From Pseudomonas sihuiensis (lineage in GTDB: Bacteria; Pseudomonadota; Gammaproteobacteria; Pseudomonadales; Pseudomonadaceae): a stretch of DNA of 64,000 nt. The notes beneath the pieces are model-generated. The model saw nothing but the letters and a program-made list of their open reading frames with translations, was not told the DNA's origin and did no database searches. The stretch lies in contig NZ_LT629797.1 in the NCBI RefSeq assembly GCF_900106015.1, positions 2,666,001-2,730,000 of the forward strand, in the 5' to 3' direction. This document shows positions 59,937 through 64,000 of the stretch, piece after piece (the stretch's first letter is position 1; each line of letters starts with the position of its first letter). The position numbers and the translations under genes were made by a program.

Positions 59937-62900
59937 ATGATTGCCAAAGTAGCTCCACCGGCAGCGCTCACGAGGCACTACCGCGCCTTTCTCGACTCGC
60001 TCATGCAGGCTGGCTTCCAGGGGGAAATAGCCTCCGATCATGGCAGCCGCACCGTACTGGCGACCGACAACTCGATCTACCAGCGCCTGCCACAAGCGGC
60101 GCTTTTCCCCTTACACGACGAAGACGTGCGCCTGCTGGCCAGTCTGGCCGCGCAGCCGCAGTACCGCGACATCGTCCTAACCCCGCGCGGTGGCGGTACT
60201 GGTACCAACGGCCAGTCGCTGACAAGTGGCGTAGTGGTGGACCTGTCACGACATATGAATCGCATCCTCGAGATCGACGCCGACAACCGCCGCGTGCGGG
60301 TGCAGGCCGGTGTGGTCAAAGATCAGCTCAACGCCGCGCTCAAGCCGCACGGGCTGTTCTTCGCCCCGGAGCTGTCGACCTCTAACCGCGCCACCATCGG
60401 CGGCATGATCAACACCGACGCCAGCGGCCAGGGCAGTTGCACCTATGGCAAGACACGTGATCATGTGCTGCAACTGCAGACCATCCTGCTCGGCGGCGAG
60501 CGCCTGTACAGTGCCCCGGTCAGCGAGGACGAGCTGCAAAAGGTTCTGCAGGACGACAGCCGCTGTGGCGAGGTATACCGCGCCGTGCTCCATGTACACG
60601 AGCAACACGCCGGGCTGATTGAACAACGTTTTCCCAAGCTCAACCGCTGCCTGACCGGCTACGACCTGGCGCATATCCGCGACGCCGATGGCCGCTTCAA
60701 CCTCAACAATATTCTCTGTGGCTCAGAAGGATCGCTCGGCTTTATCGTCGAGGCGACCCTCAACGTACTGCCGATCCCGAAGCACTCGGTGCTGGTGAAT
60801 GTGTCCTACGCCAGCTTTATGGACGCGCTCAGAGATGCCCAGGCACTGATGGCCATGGCACCGCTGTCCATCGAAACGGTGGATTCGCGGGTGCTCAATC
60901 TGGCGATGAAAGACATCGTCTGGCATGACGTGGCCGAGTACTTCCCGGCCAATCCGGCCATCCCGACACAAGGCATTAACCTGGTGGAGTTCAGCAGTGA
61001 AGACGCCGCGTTGCTGGATGAGCAGGTCGAGCGCTTCACCGCACACCTGGCCAGCGATGCCAGCGTGCAGCGCCTCGGCCACACCATTGCCCGAGGTTCA
61101 GCCGCCGTGGCCAGCGTATACAACATGCGCAAACGCTCGGTGGGCCTGCTCGGCAACGTGGACGGCGAAGCGCGCCCGCAACCCTTTGTCGAGGACACGG
61201 CTGTGCCACCCGAGGCACTGGCCGACTACATCGCCGAGTTCCGCGCCCTGCTCGACGGCTATCAGCTGCAGTACGGCATGTTTGGTCACGTCGATGCCGG
61301 CGTGCTGCACGTGCGCCCGATGCTGGACATGAAAGACCCTGCCCAGGTGGCGCTGATCCGCCCAATCAGCGATGGCGTGGCCGCCCTCACCCACAAATAC
61401 GGCGGCCTGCTCTGGGGCGAACACGGCAAGGGCCTGCGTTCGGAATACGCGCCGCGCTTCTTCGGCGATCTGTACCCGGCACTGCAGGCGATCAAGAGCG
61501 CCTTCGACCCGGACAACCAGCTCAACCCCGGCAAGATCGCCACGCCGCTGGCGGCTGGCAGCGAGCTGACCAAGGTCGACGAAGTGCCGCTGCGCGGCGA
61601 CCTCGACCGGCAGATCGACGAGCGCGTGTGGAGCAGCTACGGCGCGGCAATGCACTGCAACGGCAACGGCGCCTGCTACAACTATGATCCCAACGACGCC
61701 ATGTGCCCGTCGTGGAAGGCCACCCGCGAGCGCACCCAGTCGCCCAAAGGGCGCGCCTCGCTGCTGCGTGAATGGCTGCGCCTGCAGGAGCAGGCCGGTG
61801 TCGATGTACTCGACGCCAGCCAACAGCTGCGCAATACATCGCCGCTACGCGGCCTCACCGGCCGCGTACGCAACACCCTGAGCAAACGCCGCGGCGATGA
61901 GGACTTCTCCCACGAAGTGTTCGAGGCCATGTCGGGCTGCCTGGCGTGCAAATCCTGTGCAGGGCAATGCCCGGTCAAGGTCAACGTGCCGGAGTTCCGC
62001 TCGCGCTTCCTAGAGCTGTACCACAGCCGCTACCTGCGCCCGTTGAAGGACTATCTGATCGGCTCGCTGGAGTTCAGCATCCCCTATTTCGCCAAACTGC
62101 CATGGCTCTACAACGGCCTGATGCAGCTGAATATTAGCCAAGCAATGCTGCGCCGCTACGCCGGCATGATCGACAGCCCGCTGCTCAGCCGATTCGACAT
62201 GAAGGCGACGCTAGAACGCTGGGACGTACTTGAGGCCACGCCGGAAAACCTGCGCCGGCTGCCTGCGGCGCAACGCGAACGTAGCGTGATCCTGGTACAG
62301 GATGCCTTCACCCGCTACTTCGACACCGAGGTGCTGGCGGATCTGATCGAGGTGCTCTCACGCCTGGGCGTGCAGGTACTGCTCGCGCCCTTTCTGCCCA
62401 ACGGCAAGCCGCTGCAGGTACTGGGTTTCCTTGGGGCCTTCGAGAAGGCCGCGCGTCGGAATGCAGCAATGCTCAACGCGTTGAGTGGCCATGGCGTGCA
62501 ACTGGTGGGCCTGGACCCAGCCATGACACTGGTCTACCGCCAGGAGTACCACAAGCTCCTGGGCGATGCGGCGCCCAAAGTGCTGCTGCCGCAGGAATGG
62601 CTGGCGCAGCAGTTGGACAAGCTGCCCGCCGACGTGGTCAACCCTGGAGAAGACTACTACCTGCTGGGCCACTGCACAGAGAAGACCAACGCTCCGGCAG
62701 CGACGGCACTGTGGGTTCAGGTGTTCCAGCACCTAGGGCTGAACCTCAAAAGCCTGCCGCTGGGCTGCTGCGGCATGTCCGGCACCTATGGGCACGAGGC
62801 GGCGAACAGGCAGACGTCCGAGCGGATCTACGACCTGTCCTGGCGCGAGCGGGTCGAAGGCGACATCGACCCCGCACGCCTGCTGGCCAACGGCTATTCC

Positions 62901-62984
62901 TGCCGCAGCCAGGCCGAGCGCCTCAGCTCGCAGTCCCTGCCCCACCCTATACAGGCGCTTAAACGGCACTTGTGCCGGCCCTGA
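59937..62984 (+). CDS. ydiJ: D-2-hydroxyglutarate dehydrogenase, YdiJ-type FAD/Fe-S
   Basis: This 1015-residue flavoprotein has an FAD_binding_4 domain (TPRGGGTGTNGQSLTSGVVV; GGMINTDASGQGSCTYGKTR) and an FAD-oxidase C domain. A ferredoxin-like 4Fe-4S region (SGCLACKSCAGQCPVKVNVP) and a C-terminal CCG domain (LGCCGMSGTYGHEAAN) follow. YdiJ proteins oxidise D-2-hydroxyglutarate to 2-oxoglutarate and pass electrons to the respiratory chain. It follows the aminotransferase by 4 bases and precedes hglS, whose product is its substrate. Confidence 0.9.
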   Translation: MIAKVAPPAALTRHYRAFLDSLMQAGFQGEIASDHGSRTVLATDNSIYQRLPQAALFPLHDEDVRLLASLAAQPQYRDIVLTPRGGGTGTNGQSLTSGVVVDLSRHMNRILEIDADNRRVRVQAGVVKDQLNAALKPHGLFFAPELSTSNRATIGGMINTDASGQGSCTYGKTRDHVLQLQTILLGGERLYSAPVSEDELQKVLQDDSRCGEVYRAVLHVHEQHAGLIEQRFPKLNRCLTGYDLAHIRDADGRFNLNNILCGSEGSLGFIVEATLNVLPIPKHSVLVNVSYASFMDALRDAQALMAMAPLSIETVDSRVLNLAMKDIVWHDVAEYFPANPAIPTQGINLVEFSSEDAALLDEQVERFTAHLASDASVQRLGHTIARGSAAVASVYNMRKRSVGLLGNVDGEARPQPFVEDTAVPPEALADYIAEFRALLDGYQLQYGMFGHVDAGVLHVRPMLDMKDPAQVALIRPISDGVAALTHKYGGLLWGEHGKGLRSEYAPRFFGDLYPALQAIKSAFDPDNQLNPGKIATPLAAGSELTKVDEVPLRGDLDRQIDERVWSSYGAAMHCNGNGACYNYDPNDAMCPSWKATRERTQSPKGRASLLREWLRLQEQAGVDVLDASQQLRNTSPLRGLTGRVRNTLSKRRGDEDFSHEVFEAMSGCLACKSCAGQCPVKVNVPEFRSRFLELYHSRYLRPLKDYLIGSLEFSIPYFAKLPWLYNGLMQLNISQAMLRRYAGMIDSPLLSRFDMKATLERWDVLEATPENLRRLPAAQRERSVILVQDAFTRYFDTEVLADLIEVLSRLGVQVLLAPFLPNGKPLQVLGFLGAFEKAARRNAAMLNALSGHGVQLVGLDPAMTLVYRQEYHKLLGDAAPKVLLPQEWLAQQLDKLPADVVNPGEDYYLLGHCTEKTNAPAATALWVQVFQHLGLNLKSLPLGCCGMSGTYGHEAANRQTSERIYDLSWRERVEGDIDPARLLANGYSCRSQAERLSSQSLPHPIQALKRHLCRP

Positions 62985-62999
62985 TCCCTTTGCTCTAAG

Positions 63000-63022
63000 C
63001 CCCCGGCCCAGCTTGCCGGGGG
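63000..63022 (+). terminator. rho-independent terminator after ydiJ
   Basis: CCCCCGGC pairs with GCCGGGGG around CCAGCTT and is followed by TTGTTTTT. It separates ydiJ from hglS. Confidence 0.85.
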
Positions 63023-63063
63023 TTGTTTTTATGGCCATGTCCACGTTGGTTGTTATGCGCCCC

Positions 63064-63104
63064 GGAGCGGATTTATCCGCGAGTTTCGCGGCTAAAGCCG
63101 CTCC
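63064..63104. repeat. REP-like palindrome
   Basis: GGAGCGG and CCGCTCC enclose CCGCGAGTTTCGCGG and end in CTAC. It is the standard pseudomonad extragenic palindrome, between ydiJ and hglS. Confidence 0.75.
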
Positions 63105-63240
63105 TACGACGCAAGCGATTCATTCCCCCAGCGAATGAAGTACTGAGAAGATGTCGTTTGTGCCGAACCACGCCGGTGCCCAGAATCCAATCCATGCCCA
63201 GGCTTCAACCCACCCATGCCCTCCAGGAGATTGCTTGATC

Positions 63241-64000
63241 ATGAGCAAACCGGCGTTCATCGATCCATCCGAGATTCGCGCGCAGTTCTCTCGCGCCATG
63301 TCCGATATGTACAAAGCGGAAGTCCCACTCTATGGAGATCTCCTGCAGTTGGTCGAACAAGTCAACCAGCAGGTGCTGCAAGACAGCCCCGAAATCGCCG
63401 AACAGTTGCAACACAGCGGCGAACTGGAGCGCCTGGCCATGGAACGTCACGGCGCCATCCGTGTCGGCACCGCCAGTGAGCTGGCCACCATAAGTCGCCT
63501 GTTCGCAGTGATGGGCATGCAGCCCGTGGGTTACTACGACCTCAGCCCGGCTGGCGTACCGGTCCACTCCACGGCCTTCCGCGCGGTGCATGAGGCCGCC
63601 CTGCAGCACAGCCCGTTCCGCGTGTTCACCTCACTGCTGCGCCTGGAGCTGATCGACAACCCCGAGCTGCGTGACCTGGCCGCGCGCCTGCTGGCCAAGC
63701 GCAATATCTTCACGCCGCGAGCGCTGCAACTGATCGAGCAGTGTGAGGCCGATGGTGGTCTGAATGAGGCGGACGCCAGGGAGTTCGTGACCCAGGCCCT
63801 GGAGACCTTCCGCTGGCACACCCAGGCCACCGTCAGTGCCGCCGAGTACGACCAACTGCACGCCCAGCACCGCTTGATCGCCGACGTGGTGGCATTCAAG
63901 GGGCCACACATCAATCACCTGACCCCGCGCACCCTGGACATCGACGAGATCCAGGCCGGCATGCCCACCCGCGGCATCACGCCGAAGGCCGTGATCGAAG
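63241..64000 (+). CDS. hglS: 2-oxoadipate dioxygenase/decarboxylase HglS (partial)
   Basis: The first 253 residues of a DUF1338/YdcJ protein are present; the gene runs off the right edge. His70 (MERHGAIRVG), Arg74 and His226 (GPHINHLTPR) sit at the positions I recall for metal and substrate binding in HglS. The third metal ligand (Glu294) would be outside. HglS turns 2-oxoadipate into D-2-hydroxyglutarate and CO2 without cofactors other than iron and oxygen. CAGGAG precedes ATG 63241. It links the aminotransferase and YdiJ into one pathway. Confidence 0.92.
   Translation, partial: MSKPAFIDPSEIRAQFSRAMSDMYKAEVPLYGDLLQLVEQVNQQVLQDSPEIAEQLQHSGELERLAMERHGAIRVGTASELATISRLFAVMGMQPVGYYDLSPAGVPVHSTAFRAVHEAALQHSPFRVFTSLLRLELIDNPELRDLAARLLAKRNIFTPRALQLIEQCEADGGLNEADAREFVTQALETFRWHTQATVSAAEYDQLHAQHRLIADVVAFKGPHINHLTPRTLDIDEIQAGMPTRGITPKAVIE

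Overview
This is a chromosomal window from a Pseudomonas (sensu lato, possibly of the mendocina/oleovorans group). The first 22 kb run in the order I know from Pseudomonas: dsbC, xerD, the rpsP-rimM-trmD-rplS operon, ffh, purT, purL, mltF, tadA and a multicopper oxidase, where guaA should follow. All identifications come from reading translated sequence and recalling families. No database search was run.

Region 1 (1-22 kb) is conserved housekeeping: ribosome assembly, tRNA modification, protein targeting, purine synthesis and cell-wall turnover. Small accessory genes (an Ohr peroxidase, Nudix hydrolases, an unusual two-motif CDGSH protein) and several palindromic repeats lie among them. Region 2 (22-26.6 kb) holds two unknown membrane proteins, a TonB-dependent siderophore receptor with a possible Fur site, and a secreted unknown protein.

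Region 3 begins at 26.66 kb, where only the last four guaA codons and the stop survive. This is the expected footprint of an island inserted at the guaA 3' end; intact guaA is not in the window. Next come small mobile-element genes, a likely structured RNA (27083-27159) and a truncated acyl-CoA synthetase.

Region 4 (29-44.7 kb) is the most interesting: a methylxanthine or N-methylpurine catabolic locus. It carries NdmB-, NdmC-, NdmD- and NdmE-like proteins, a metal-dependent TIM-barrel protein between ndmB and ndmC, two 2-oxoglutarate/Fe(II) oxygenases, an orphan BMP-type binding protein, a Tsx-like porin, an NCS2 purine permease, LysR and GntR regulators and a broken chemoreceptor. The same 14-base sequence, with a perfect 12-base palindrome, lies upstream of ndmB and at the permease/GntR divergent promoter, so I infer one regulon. 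The N1-demethylase ndmA is absent.

Region 5 (44.7-52.7 kb) is insertion-sequence territory. Two unrelated IS elements and a small non-autonomous element surround an AT-richer gene for a 1116-residue protein with a PLD-like nuclease motif, a candidate defence gene. LysR and phage-integrase fragments follow.

Region 6 (53-64 kb) is a nearly complete L-pipecolate/2-aminoadipate (lysine) degradation cluster: amaA, an NhaC-type antiporter, amaB, a LysR regulator, a class III aminotransferase, a YdiJ-like D-2-hydroxyglutarate dehydrogenase, and hglS, which runs off the right edge. Together these would carry pipecolate through aminoadipate, 2-oxoadipate and D-2-hydroxyglutarate to 2-oxoglutarate.
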